From Cymbomonas tetramitiformis (Eukaryota > Chlorophyta > Pyramimonadophyceae > Pyramimonadales > Pyramimonadaceae): 64,000 nucleotides of DNA. Shown piece by piece: positions 46,326 to 57,450 of this stretch. The stretch is taken from contig LGRX02003762.1 in assembly GCA_001247695.2 (NCBI GenBank), forward strand, positions 1 through 64,000, read 5' to 3'. Position numbers and translations under genes: made by a program. The first letter of the stretch is position 1, and each line of letters opens with the position of its first letter. The notes beneath the pieces were generated by a model. The model did no database searches. It had not been told where the DNA came from and saw nothing but the letters and a program-made list of their open reading frames with translations.

Positions 46326-46765
46326 AATTACCCCCACGGAAGGGGGATCCGATTCAGATTACCGGCATATTGGGAGAAATATTGATAGGGAATCTGAGAT
46401 CGTGGATGAAGAATGCAAAATCAGTAAATGTTATCTCTCTGGCAGAATCGTGAACGATAGAAATATTATTAGGAACGATTATGACAGAATCAACGGTGTT
46501 GGTACAATACCGTGACAGATGACGATAGAGATGACATTTATGGCGGCGCAGGTTGGGGAAAAACAGGGATTCCTGTGACGAGAGAAACTAGCAGAACAAT
46601 CTGTGCTATATAGTGATGAAACACGATTCCTTTGGGAGCTTTGTTACAGAATAAAAATGTTTTCGTAACACGGGCCGTATTGCATAATCACCGGTTGTGA
46701 TATATATCGATTCGTATCCGATTACTCTGAAACTTCGTATATGCATTTGTATGCCCGTGACAAAT

Positions 46766-46777
46766 TGGTATCAGATG
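46766..46777 (+). promoter_or_regulatory. Primer binding site of the Ty3/gypsy element
   Basis: TGGTATCAGATG matches the plant initiator-Met primer site TGGTATCAGAGC at the first ten bases. It lies three bases after GTGACA, a typical LTR end. The first gag ATG is about 800 bp downstream. Confidence 0.7.
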
Positions 46778-47190
46778 TGGCGAGTGCTGCCTTCAATTAT
46801 GCTATTCGCGCGGGATAACAGCACTCGGCTTTCTTCAGCGTAAGCGACTTCCATGCGCACAGTATGTTCTGGGGGGGAGATGAGCTCTTAGTCATTATTT
46901 TCCGTTTGTATATGTCAAACTTATCCATGGAAAAGTATTTTTGACGACTACGAGCCTCTAGAGATCATATATCGTTCAGGACACGTTCGGCGCTTATTTT
47001 CACACTGTGAACGGTCAAACATGTCGTTCACCGGTTTTTGAAAAATATGCTCAGATCGGCAATATAGCCCTGCAACGACGTTTACTTATACCTGGACAAT
47101 ATGTATATTGACGGAAATTATCTGGAATGCACGGAAACTCACGGTAGTATGCAGTATGTCGTCTCCTTCAGCTCTTAACACTCAGGGTAC

Positions 47191-47519
47191 GGTATTCGTA
47201 CGGTGACGTCTAGCAAACGTAAACGGCTTTTCTGGACACAGAACATCATTCTAGTATAGTATTCTTAGCGGTCGGAAACGAAAACAGCTTCGTGTGTGGC
47301 GCACACAAACCCATCCTGCACGGGTCGAGGCAGTTTTCAACGTTAACGACAACACGGTATTCGTACGGTGACGTCTAGCAAACGTAAACGGCTTTTCTGG
47401 ACACAGAATATCATTCTAGTATAGTATTCTTAGTGGTCGGAAACGAAAAACAGCTTCGTGTGTGGCGCACACAAACCCATCCTGCACGGGTTGGGGCTGT
47501 TTTCAACGTAACGACAACC
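47191..47519 (+). repeat. 165-bp direct tandem duplication in the gypsy leader
   Basis: GGTATTCGTACGGTGACGTC starts at 47,191 and 47,356. The two units are near-identical through CATCCTGCACGGG and CAACGT-AACGACAAC. The duplication lies between the primer binding site and gag, where packaging or start-site signals would be expected. A TATATATATATA run (47,554-47,567) lies just before the gag ATG. Confidence 0.9.
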
Positions 47520-47580
47520 TACTGGGTGGACCGTTCTGTGGATAGTTGACGTCGTATATATATATATCTGGACTCGGGCT

Positions 47581-50500
47581 ATGAGTGGCACAGACGTGTA
47601 CACGTATAAGACGTCGGGTGGTATATTCAGGGGCACACCACAGACCAATCCTGCTTATCAAGCTAATGCCGAGATACCCTATCTCGGTTATGGTGCGCCC
47701 TCAGGAGCACACTATATGCAACACGGGCAGCACACCTCAGCCGTCGGTTCGTCAGGAGTATATATTGGGTTACCTCCGGTAAGCCATTATCCTCACCACC
47801 TGCCGGCAGCTTCCCTTGGCACACCGACGGGAGCACAGCCAGTGGCACCATATTCTCAACCTGCTGTTGATCCTGCTGCTGCTGCGCCCTTTTGGGCGCA
47901 TTCTGAAGCAGGGCACGTTGCACCATCGTCCGGGTATCCTGGAGCAGCAGTTTCGGGCGCAGGCATGGGAGCTGCTACTGCCGAACGGTATGTTCGGCAG
48001 CCTACAACGGGGCAATATGGTGCGCAGTTCCCTGATCCTGCTGCCTTCGCAGTCCCTATGTATATGGCATCACCAATGGCAGCAGCTAACTTCCTCCCAG
48101 CTGCTGCACCCGGCAGTTTATATCCAGGAGGGCCAATACCACCACCGTGGACAGCGGATCAGCCGGTGCAGTATATGACACCATCGGCTGCACCCACCGA
48201 TGCAGCGGCGCCATTACCATTACACACCTGGACTGGACATTACCCTTTCAGGAATGTTCAATTCCCAACACCCTACAGTATCAGGGTGAAGGCTGGTACA
48301 CACAGGGCCGACCTCCTTATGGGAACCCGCTGCCTATGCCTGTGGAGTGGGAACACTCACCGTCGTTGCGGCTGGGCGAGGTGCATGCGCACACATTATC
48401 TGCGCGTACAACTGATGGCGGAAACGCTACAGATAGTATGCGTGTGGACGGAATGCCGGGGCTGGGCGAGGTGCGTGCGCACACATTATCTGCGCGTACA
48501 ACTGATGGCGGAAACGCTACAGATAGTATGCGTGTGGACGGAATGCCGGGGCTGGGCGAGGTGCGTGCGCACACATTATCTACGCGTACAACTGATGGCG
48601 GAAACGTTACAGATAGTGTGCGTGCTGACGGGATGCCGGGAGCAGATGGTGGATCAGCTGCAGCGGAGGAGGACATGAAGGATGCGTCAGCAGTGCGTGC
48701 GTCGGAGCTGGGCAACGCCACCTCGGGCGTCTTTATGGTATCAGCTTCGGAGGCGTCCGAGATCAGCGAGGTCCGTTCTGGTGTACCGATGTCACCGCCC
48801 GATGTGGAGTCTGATGGGGAAGTTGGACAGCGAGGGCGCACCGAGGTGTTCTACGCGACGCAGTACCCGGACAACGACAGCAATGAATCGTATGCACTGC
48901 CGCGTGAGGATGGACATCCCCCACTCAGACGCCGACGTTCGAGGGCTGCATTGGGACCCTACAGCTGGAACCGCCACGATCTTCCTTACCGACATGACTC
49001 GAATTCACCGTCGTCATCGAATTCTGAAATGTCGGAGAGATCCAGAGCAAGGAGGGACGCCAAAGCGAGGAAGCGCAGGCTGGCGGAACGCGCAGGTTCG
49101 GGCTCGGGCAGTGATCACAGTGTGGCTGGGTCACAGGGGGTGGCGGACCTTACCCAGACCATCAGCGACGCAGTGGTTGCTAAGTTGCAGCAGCTACACT
49201 CTGAAAACGCTGGTGGAGAATCTTCTGCTGAAGTATCTCTAGGTCAGACGCCAGGAGCGACGCAGAGCTCGCAATCCTTATCCATACCCGCGGTGGTTGC
49301 TAAGACGCAGCAGCCACAGCCTGGAAACGCTGATGGAGAACCTTCTGCCGAAGTATCTCTAGGTCAGACGCCAGGAGCGACGCGGACATCGCAACCACCA
49401 CCCTCACCTGAGGATAGCTTGTCGCAGATCGCCCGAGTTGAGGAGGCCAGGCGCAAGTCCTCTGAGGGGCTCACGATGGAGGAGGCGATCAAGCTGGGCT
49501 TCCTAACTGTGGAGTTTCCCCCGATGAAGGATGACATGAGCAAGCCCCAGGGGCTCTCGATGGAGTTGGCGACCAAGCTGGGTTTCCTAAGTGAGTCGCA
49601 CCACGCGGCTGTGGTAACTGAGATGGTGGGAGCCTCGACTCAGGTGTGTGACTCGACTAACCCTAAATCGGGGACGCAGCGGGCGGAAGGACGTGTGGCC
49701 AAGGTCTCGTTCGAGATGGACAACCATGCAGAGCCTCCTCCTAGTAGAAGACCTTACCAGATGTCGGTGGAGGAGCTTCGACAATTGCGAGAGAGTATTG
49801 ACCCTGTACATTCTGACTCACAATCAGGTGTAGCATGTCGACAGTTGGCCAGGATGCGGCGGTCTTCCCTCGACACCATCGTCATTGATGGAAGTGATTC
49901 CTCTCCAGCGGTGGCGAATGACAGCATTGGGACCGAGGAGGAACAATGGCGGCGAATCTCGAAGGAGAAGTGGAAGGCAGTGGATCGCAAGAAGGCGTAC
50001 GATGGGGCGCCACGTAAGTCAACTGGCGGGATGGGAGTGACAAGCGCACACTCACCACCTAGGAGATCAGCGGAGGGCGGAGGTCCCAGTGGCGTTCCCC
50101 CAGACGGTGGAGCAGAAGAAGGAGAAGATGATGAAGATCAATCTGAACCTCCTCGTCGACCTCCTTCTGGACCCCCACACTATCCTCCTGGCGGTTACAG
50201 TGGATCGCACCGGGGAAGGGCGATGCTAGTCACTGCGGAGGGGTTGAGCCTGTGGACGCCTACGCCGCCTGGGTATTCAGAATTCCAGTTTGACATGCCC
50301 ACGGCTACTGGATTGGCATCCACGGGACCCTTCGGCGTCAACCTCTTCTACAAGGCCCTGACGTTGATCGGTATGCCCCTCACGGAGTACATCTCCGCTG
50401 GGGGGTTGGTAACTGGTTCCCCCGCCTTACTTCTATCCCCCGCTGTCCCCACCTATGTCATGATGGTGAACAAGGACGCGGTGGACACGGTGTTACACGA

Positions 50501-52554
50501 GTATCACCGCAGTCCTGGAGGAAGGGGGGTGGTGTCACCAAGCTGGATGGAAATCCCAGACTGGCCCCTTGAAGAGCAGATCTCCATGCTGGATCGAGAT
50601 TGTCTGGCAGCCTGGTTCGAGGTGCAGCGAAGTCAATGATACGTAGACGAGTGCCGGAGAGAGAGGAACCTTCCGGCCTTGGAAGCTCCTGCGACGCCTC
50701 CATCCTCTTCGGCCGCGCCATCCTCATCAATGGTCAGGGCGCCATCATTATCAGTGGCTCTGACCAATACGCCTATACTTAATGACCCGATGGTAACGCG
50801 TATTCCGGTGGCTACTGCGAACACTTCGACGACCTTATCGGCAGTGATACCACACGCAGGAGACTCATCTGTACCATCTGGAGTACAACCTGCTGGAGTC
50901 CCTCCTGCCCTTGCTGCCCCACCTGGGCTATCAAACATTGGAGTCCCACCCGGTCTCGCTGTTCAATCTGGGGTGCCTCCTGTCGGACATCCTTCGGGCA
51001 TTGCTGTGCAACCTGGGACGCCCTGCGTCGGACTTAATCCCGGTGTGGCTGTTCATTCTGGGATTGTTTCCGCAGATCAGCGCGGCTGCAGCGGGATCTT
51101 CTGCAGGAGATCATGGACATTCCCTTCATTCAGGACCGCATGCGCCGCAACACCGGAGTCCCTATTTCGCAGGACCGGTTGCGCCACATCCCCACGCTCG
51201 TCCAGGCCTTTCTCCACACGCCCAGGTCTTTAACCCTCGCCCTCCTGGACAAGGAGAACACGACCCTGGCGACAAGGCGGCCTATCTGGAGAGCAAGGTG
51301 CAGAGCAACATTGACCGCCTCGTTGAAAAGCTGACCCGCTTCCCTTCCGCGGAAAAGCTGAGTAAAGAGAAGGCCATTACTGCTAAGTTGGAAACCTTTG
51401 CGAGGAATCTGCACAAGCTCCTCAACGAGAAGGTGGTACTGAGGGCGTTCTCTCAGGCGAGTTGCTATGCGGGAGAGGGGCGTCAATCTTCGGTCGCCGA
51501 GGTGCTCTGGACCGTGACCGAAACTGCATTGGGCACGGAGCAGAAGGAGTATATGGAGAGAGCTGGCGGCGGTTCTGGGACATCGGAAGCCTGGCGTCTC
51601 CGGTACAGCGACCCCGACGTCTTTCTGGGGGATCTGGCGGTGAGTACTCTTCCGGTGGCGGAGCTGCAAACTCTTCGAGATGACCTACAGATTGGTCAGA
51701 AGAAAGATGAGTCCGCTGACGCCTACCACTCGCGTCTGACCAATCGCCACAAGACAGTGAACTTCATGGCGAAGGTCGTTCAAGGGTGCGTACAAGTCTC
51801 TGAGTCGGAGTTCTCATACATATTCTGGAGGGGCCTCACGTACACTGACAAGGTGGGTGAAGAGTTGCGAAGGATCAAACTGGACCTCTCCGAGCCGCAT
51901 GTGTGGGAAGCCAAGATGAAGGAGGAGGCGACGCCCCGTGATGTTACTCAGGCAATCTTAAAAGTGCTGGAGATTGTCACAAAAATCGAGTCGCGCAAAG
52001 AGAAGAAGGCGGCTCAGGCTCAATCCAACAGGAGTGGAGAACGAACTGGCCGCTCCTGGAATTCCCCTTCTACATCTCCGTCACCCTCCAGGTCCTTCTT
52101 CCGAAGCCGCTCTCGGGAGCCCCATCGATTGATGGCAGCCACGCACGCTGAGCTCGCTGCAGCGCCGACCTCTGCTCGACCATCGCCCCCGGCCTCGACA
52201 ACAACCCCGACCTATCCGAAGCGAGTGAGAAACTGCTACGCGTGTCAAAGTCCCGACCATCTGGTGCGAGACTGTACGGACGCGGTGAAGTTGGCTGCGT
52301 GGAAGGCAAACGCACCCCCTCGTTTAGCTCGAAACCGAGAAGAAGTGGCGGCGTTGTTCTGGGCGTTGTCGCGCAATGAGGACACTGAGTGGGCACCTGT
52401 CGAGCTAAAGGCGGAGATCGAGAGCTTGGCAGAGATGGATGGAGAGGCCGTGGAATCCTTGGTGGCCTTGGTAGGGTGCTCCGAACAGCTGGCGGTTATT
52501 GGTGCGGAGTTGCGCAACTCCGAGGAGATCACTATCTCTGAGGAGGAAGGGTGA
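47581..52554 (+). pseudogene. Gag polyprotein of the Ty3/gypsy element, very long, frameshifted
   Basis: It starts MSGTDVYTYKTSGGIFRG with a Pro/Ala/Gly/Tyr-rich stretch. It changes frame near 48,150-48,290, continues to an in-frame TGA at 50,637, and resumes in the same frame. Near 51,090 it passes briefly into a frame reading DIPFIQDRMRRNTGVPISQD. Near 51,260 it enters the frame that carries the capsid-like helical part (AAYLESKVQSNIDRLVEKL onward). The zinc knuckle CYACQSPDHLVRDC (CX2CX4HX4C) is at 52,234-52,275, followed by an acidic tail to 52,554. The 1,000-residue low-complexity N-terminal part, with 30- and 40-residue internal repeats, is much longer than usual for gypsy Gag (typically 300-500 residues). 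It could be a separate ORF1 fused upstream. Confidence 0.65.
48371..48640 (+). repeat. 90-bp in-frame tandem repeat (three units) in Gag
   Basis: Units start at 48,371, 48,461 and 48,551 and encode LGEVRAHTLSARTTDGGNAT plus ten further residues each. Near-identity of the units implies recent expansion. A second in-frame duplication of 120 bp (40 residues, AVVAK...EVSLGQTPGAT) is at about 49,173 and 49,293. Confidence 0.9.
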
Positions 52555-52663
52555 TGAATCACCCTTCTCGGTGGCGACAAGCTCGCCACTGACATTCAGC
52601 AGTAAGCTGAGAGTTTCACCTGAAGAAGGTGATCCTTTGCCTCGGCACTTTGCAGTGTTGGGC

Positions 52664-53876
52664 ACATGGATGTACAATAATGTGTACGCGCCCCTCTTGA
52701 CGGAACAGTCACAGCGTTTACCCGCGTGGCAGTGGCGAAGTAAGGGGAGGGCGACCTCGATGGAGGCTCTGATGCAGCGGATTCGGAAACAGCTGCGACA
52801 GAAAGTATCTGCTGCTGACATACAGAAGGACCTGGACAAGGACCTTATTAATGGACGGCGGCGACGCAATATTCCAATTAGGTTCCTAAACAGAAGGAGC
52901 AATCTGGATATGATGCGGACAATGGCAGACCTACCTCTCGCACATCACGCTGCAGGGGGTGTGGTACCGGTATGTACCCGGAAATCAATGATCACATCAC
53001 ACGTTGATAATCTACTTCAGCGAGGTGTGGTGGATATTGGTGAATTACATCGCAGCCGGAGTTTGACAGCTCTGGATTTGGCGATGCCTCTAGCTACCCT
53101 TTTAAGGTATGCTTGGGAAGAGTTGTCTATGGAAGAGCAACTACACGCTATGTCTCAGGAGACCTCCACTCCAAGAGGCAGCAGACAGTGGGAGTTGGAG
53201 GGGTGGAAGCGTGTGAGGAAAAGATATAAGCCCATCTCTGTGCGTGACGATTCTGGAACTCTACTGGTGCTAGAATCCTTGCAATCTCCTGTGGCACGCC
53301 CATTAGCGGCGATATCTGATACGGGCAGGATACCAGGATCTGGGGGGACATCCCTGGAATTCCTGATACGTGGTGTAGTTTATATCGAGTACACCGATTT
53401 CGAGAGATTCAGCAAGAAGCAGACCCAGCCACAGTTTATCAAGAGATGTTCGCGGAGGATATGCCTGAGGTACCGATTAATTCAGGTGATACTCCATCTG
53501 AAGGCGATGATTCTGGAGGGCCGGTAGGTGCTACAACCCCTATACACCATTGTCGGTACCGGAGGTTTCAGAATCTCCGATTAATACGCATGCATCAGCG
53601 GATGAACAGATGTCCACGCCCGATAACGACCTAAACTTCACGCAGCAAATGATGGCAGCGGAAGATCAAGACTTGAAACCAGTTGCGGACCACAACGACG
53701 CTGCAACTACTACTCATGTATCACCTTCAACCACCATGGACGCGCAACTGTCCGTGTTGGATAGTCACCCTCTGGATGATGATGACCTTGGAGGGAGTCA
53801 CCCATTGGATGATAATGAGGAAGATGATGATGACCCACTTAAATGTGAGCGGGTGTGCAGCGATGGTAGTGTATGA
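52664..53876 (+). pseudogene. Linker ORFs between Gag and protease, unknown function
   Basis: A frame open to 53,527 encodes a basic, helical protein (MEALMQRIRKQLRQKVSAAD, then RRRRNIPIRFLNRR). It is followed, after frame changes near 53,450 and 53,560, by a Ser/Asp/Glu-rich segment with a short repeat (SHPLDDDD, SHPLDDNEEDDDDP) ending at 53,876. No domain is recognised. The acidic linker just before the protease is typical of a disordered polyprotein junction. The start is uncertain because upstream codons overlap the end of Gag in another frame. Confidence 0.4.
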
Positions 53877-53894
53877 TGGGGATCCACTGAATAC

Positions 53895-54450
53895 TTGGCT
53901 TCTGCACAAGATCCAGATGGACCCCTACTTCTGGTATTCTTCGCGTACTTGAAGGGACATCGTGTCAAGGTGCTGGTGGATTCTGGAGCTTCAGATATAT
54001 TCGTATCTGAAGACTGCGCCAGACGCTGCAAGTTGACTACGCGAAGTGGACCCGCTATGCGTGTGACTCTGGCGGATGGCTCAGTCAAGACGACTGGTCA
54101 TGTGGCTTATTCTAAGTTCACTGCCAGGACCACGACAGGGACCTATACTGAGCAATCTATGGCTATGCGGGTGCTACCCTTGGGCATCGCCGTGGACATG
54201 GTGTTGGGAGGGAAACGGCTACGCAGCTTATCTCCCATTACGCTGGACTATGATGGCAATGGTTCAGTGTCCTTTTCTAACAAAAGGAAAGGAGGCGGTG
54301 CAGAGAGGGTTACCATTTCCGGGTGTAATCCTGGAATCAGTGCTGCCCCTGGAGGAAGCAAAGGGAAGCGACGAGGAGATGTGGATTGTGCGGGGCTGAT
54401 TGACGAGGTGTTCCTCACTTCGGTGCAGTTGAAGAAACATCTAGGTAGCA
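53895..54450 (+). pseudogene. Retropepsin-like aspartic protease of the Ty3/gypsy element
   Basis: GHRVKVLVDSGASDIFVSED carries the D-S/T-G-A catalytic signature of retroviral-type proteases. It is followed by the flap-region motif TLADGSVKTTGH and hydrophobic VDMVLGGKRL, in the expected order. This enzyme cleaves Gag-Pol. The frame continues to DEVFLTSVQLKKHLGS at about 54,450, where plus-strand coding stops abruptly and minus-strand methyltransferase sequence begins. The domain itself looks intact; it is called a pseudogene because its polyprotein is disrupted on both sides. Confidence 0.75.
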
Positions 54451-55860
54451 CACGGCCAGAATGCAGGACACGCATCGGACGTCGAAGGCTCTGCCCAGCA
54501 TCTCTCCTCGTTCGCGCGCCGAGACGCCAGGTCCTTGAGTGGCGCCGGTATGGAACCCCATAGCGCGTTCCTTCTCCTCGGGCGTGGGAGGGCCCCACTG
54601 CTGTGTGGCGTGGTCCCAGACTGTGCCCTTCCTGCCGTCCCTGAACTGGTAAGAGACGGGGAAGGACATCATGGTGGGCCACGCCCTCATGGGCTCTCCG
54701 CGCACGTTGCAGGGGTAGTGGCCGGAGGCGGTGTCGTCTGCGGCGTCTTGCTCCGTGCGGCCGGGGTCCAGGATGTCCCGCACGAGGCGGCTGGGATCTC
54801 GCTCCACCGTGTCCAGCACGGATTGTGCGTCAGTGTATCCGGCCATGTTTGTCCAATAGTTCCGTAGGCGGTGTGCGCGTGACCCCATGCGCGCTGCGTC
54901 CGGACGGTGATAGGCATGCCGATCATGGAGCACATGAGGGATGCATAACGTTTCGGACTTCGTGGCTGTTGAAGTTGTGCTGCGCCGCGACGCACTCGAT
55001 CATGTATGCGAACTTGTCCTGCCCGGCTAGGAGTTGCAGTTGTCCAAGCACTCGTACCACGTCGTACAGGACTGACGAGTGTCGTCCTTTCAACCATTGT
55101 AGGGACCCAGTCGCGGAGAGGTCTTGGCACTCCGTGCCCACCATGGCGAAAACGTACGGACCCCCCTTCGTGAGGGCGAGGAGGTCATTGCGCGATATGC
55201 GTCTAAGGTCCTGTGGCACGGAGGTGAAGGCGTCGTGGAGTGCCTCCAAGGGGAGTTGTTGCCGGGAATCGGTTGTGTAGCTGCACCAGCCGGCGTTTGG
55301 CAATCTGCCGACTTTTCGCGTTGTTGTCGCAGTAAACGTACTTGACGATGTTGCCGCCCGCGATGAGCCATGCCTCCAAACCCGAACACAGGCCTGCGCA
55401 GAGCTCGATGACCGCTGCCCCCTCGTAGTGCAAGTGGGAGACGATGCGTTGGGGCAGCGGGCGCGTGTCTAGGCTGGTTGCTTGCCCGTCCACGCAGTCG
55501 CCGCTTAGCACTCTAGTAACGGCGTCGCGTGCTTTTCTGCCGTCCAGGTAGGCTGCTACCCAACTGCACGCCTCCTCCCACAGTGTGAGCGCGTCGTCAT
55601 CGTGGGGGTCGTGGTTCTCGTTGTCAATGTGCATGGACCTATGTTCCCCCAGGTGGTGGCTGACCAAGTCGTGGCCCGTGCAGGGGTCGTCCGACTGCCT
55701 GCCCACATGGTTTTCGTACTGCCAGGAGGCTATGGGGGTGACGTCCTGTGTGCCTTCCTCGATGGTGCGAGGGTGCCGCGCGCAGAGGCACGCGAAAGCC
55801 CCAGCCGTGGGTAGCGCAGCCTCTTCCGCAGTGGGGTCTAGGCTGGCTCCCGCCGGTGGG
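54440..55860 (-). pseudogene. C5-cytosine DNA methyltransferase domain (DNMT3/DRM-like), retrotransposon-encoded
   Basis: It is read on the minus strand immediately after RNase H. An N-terminal part (about 55,860-55,480) has AGAFACLCARHPRTIEEG and an Asp/His-rich stretch. Motif I is AAVIELCAGLCSGLEAWLIA (about 55,420-55,360), then VYCDNNAKSRQIAKRRL. Motif IV is FAMVGTECQDLSATG with the candidate catalytic Cys (about 55,130-55,085). Motif VI is ECV in place of the usual ENV (about 54,990). HRLRNYWTNMAG (about 54,880) corresponds to the DNMT3 RARYFWGN block. EKERAMGF and EMLGRAFDVRCVSCIL near 54,600-54,470 match motifs IX-X. Frameshifts occur near 55,850, 55,275 and 54,935. Members of this family transfer methyl groups to cytosine; DNMT domains have been reported in charophyte gypsy elements. 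Confidence 0.8.
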
Positions 55861-57450
55861 ATCCAAGGATGACTCTCTCGGATAGCGGGACAGCACGTCG
55901 GCGTTGGTATGGCTGCTCCCAGCTCGGTGCTCGATGTCGTATTGAAACTCCTGTAGGGAGACCTGCCACCGCAGGTGCATGCCGGTCAGCGTTTGCGAGG
56001 AACGTAGCCAGGTCAGCGGTTTGTGGTCGGTGATCAAGGTGAACTTGACGCCGTGGAGGTAGTGCCGAAAGGACCTTACGCCGTACACGGCTGCTAGGGC
56101 TTCCCCATAGAAGCTGCTGTAGCGCACTTCTGACCGAGAGAGCGTACGGCTGGTGGCCGCGATGATGACGTCTCGGTTCTCGTCGTCCCTTTGGCCCAGT
56201 ATGGCAGAAATGCCGACCCCCGACCAGTCGGTCATGAGGTATAGTGGCCGGCTGGGGTCGTACGCGTGTATGACCACGCCCGGTTCGGCGAGTCGCTTCT
56301 TGAGCTGGGCCAGCGCGTCGTCGTGCTCCTTGCCCCACAGATCCTTGACGTTCTCGTTGCCCTTTCTCAGCAGGCAGTTCAGAGGCCATGCCAGCGACGA
56401 GTAGTCGTCCTTGCCGATGCGCGCGGCCATAATTCGGTAAAAGTTCATGAACCCCAATATGGCCCGGACGCCTCTCACATCCTTGGGCGTGGGGAGTTCG
56501 AGCAGGGCGGCTACCTTTGCCTGGTGCGGTGACAATTTTCCTGGTCGCAGCAAGAAACCCAGAAATTCGCATCCGCCGGCGGCGAAGACCGACTTACCCG
56601 GGTGGCCGCGCAGTCCCACCTTGATCAGGCGCTGCATGACTGCCTCCAGGTCGGCCAGGTGTTGGCGGGCGGTGGGCGAGGTCACACAGATGTCGTCACA
56701 GTACACCTTGGCGCAGCTGAGTCCACGCAGCTCGTGCTCGACTACTCGTCCAAACATCGCGGTGCTGTTCGCGCTGCCAAAGGGCATGCGCTTGCAGACG
56801 TATTGTTCGGGTGCGGCGCCTTCTCGTGCCCACCGGAAGCATGTCTTCAGCGACGCATCGTCGGTCAGGATGATTTGGCGAAATCCGCTGCGCAAGTCCA
56901 GCTTGGTCATGTATTGGTCCCGGCCGATGTCGTGAAAGAGGTCTTCTGGCAGCCGCGGCGGCGTGTGGTCTCTGAGTGACAGCTCGTTGACGCCTCGTAG
57001 GTCCAGCGCCACTCGCTTGTCCGTCCAGGAGCCGTCCAAGGCCTTCTTCATGGCCACGACGACGTTGCAAGTGTTTTCGCAGTATTTCGGAGCCTTTTCG
57101 ATCGATGCCGTCTGCCAGCAGCTTGTTGAAGTGTTCGTCGATCAGGCTTCGCTCGGCTGGCGAGAATCGCCTGGATTTCTGGTAGTGCGAAGCAGACTCA
57201 TCCTTGAAGGGAATGTCAAACTTGCCGATCTCCCCAGTGTACCCAGGTAGGTCGGTGGCCGAGGTGGCCATGAAGCCCTTCTCGCGACGTAAGAGGCTTC
57301 GTAGGTCCTGCCATTCTTCGTCAGTCCACGCGCCCTCGCCATTGAAGCCCGCTTGCGGCCCCATGATTACGTCCAGTTCCTCGTCGCGAATGTGCAGCGC
57401 CTCGACATCGTCCTCTCGGCCGAGCGGTATGGCGCTGTCCACTTCGCCGG
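55860..57450 (-). pseudogene. Reverse transcriptase and RNase H of a Ty3/gypsy element
   Basis: The minus-strand frame from 57,442 begins with an N-terminal stretch typical of gypsy RT (KFDIPFKDESASHYQKSRRF, FSPAERSLIDEHFNKLLADG). A one-base frameshift near 57,100 leads into the 57,057-55,639 frame. There follow RVALDLRGVNEL, TKLDLRSGFRQI, MPFGSANSTAMF and the catalytic VYCDDICV (YxDD, 56,703-56,692). Then comes the connection LGFLLRPGKLSP and RNase H with LYLMTDWSGVGISA, SRSEVRYSSFYGEALA and FTLITDHKPLTW. The polymerase and RNase H catalytic residues look intact; one indel breaks the N-terminal part. Downstream on the same strand is the cytosine methyltransferase. No integrase follows on this strand. 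Confidence 0.85.

Larger units (their letters stand above)
44100..46330 (-). mobile_element. Old diverged copy of LTR family 1, interrupted by a MITE
   Basis: 44,100-44,652 is a diverged minus-strand LTR ending CCCTGACA, followed by the polypurine complement GATCTCCCCTCTTA. Interior sequence resumes after the MITE (45,220 to about 46,060) and matches 27,050-27,960 with many substitutions. A further internal piece (about 46,100-46,330) carries the best preserved chromodomain. Higher divergence and indels imply this insertion predates the other copies. Confidence 0.6.
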
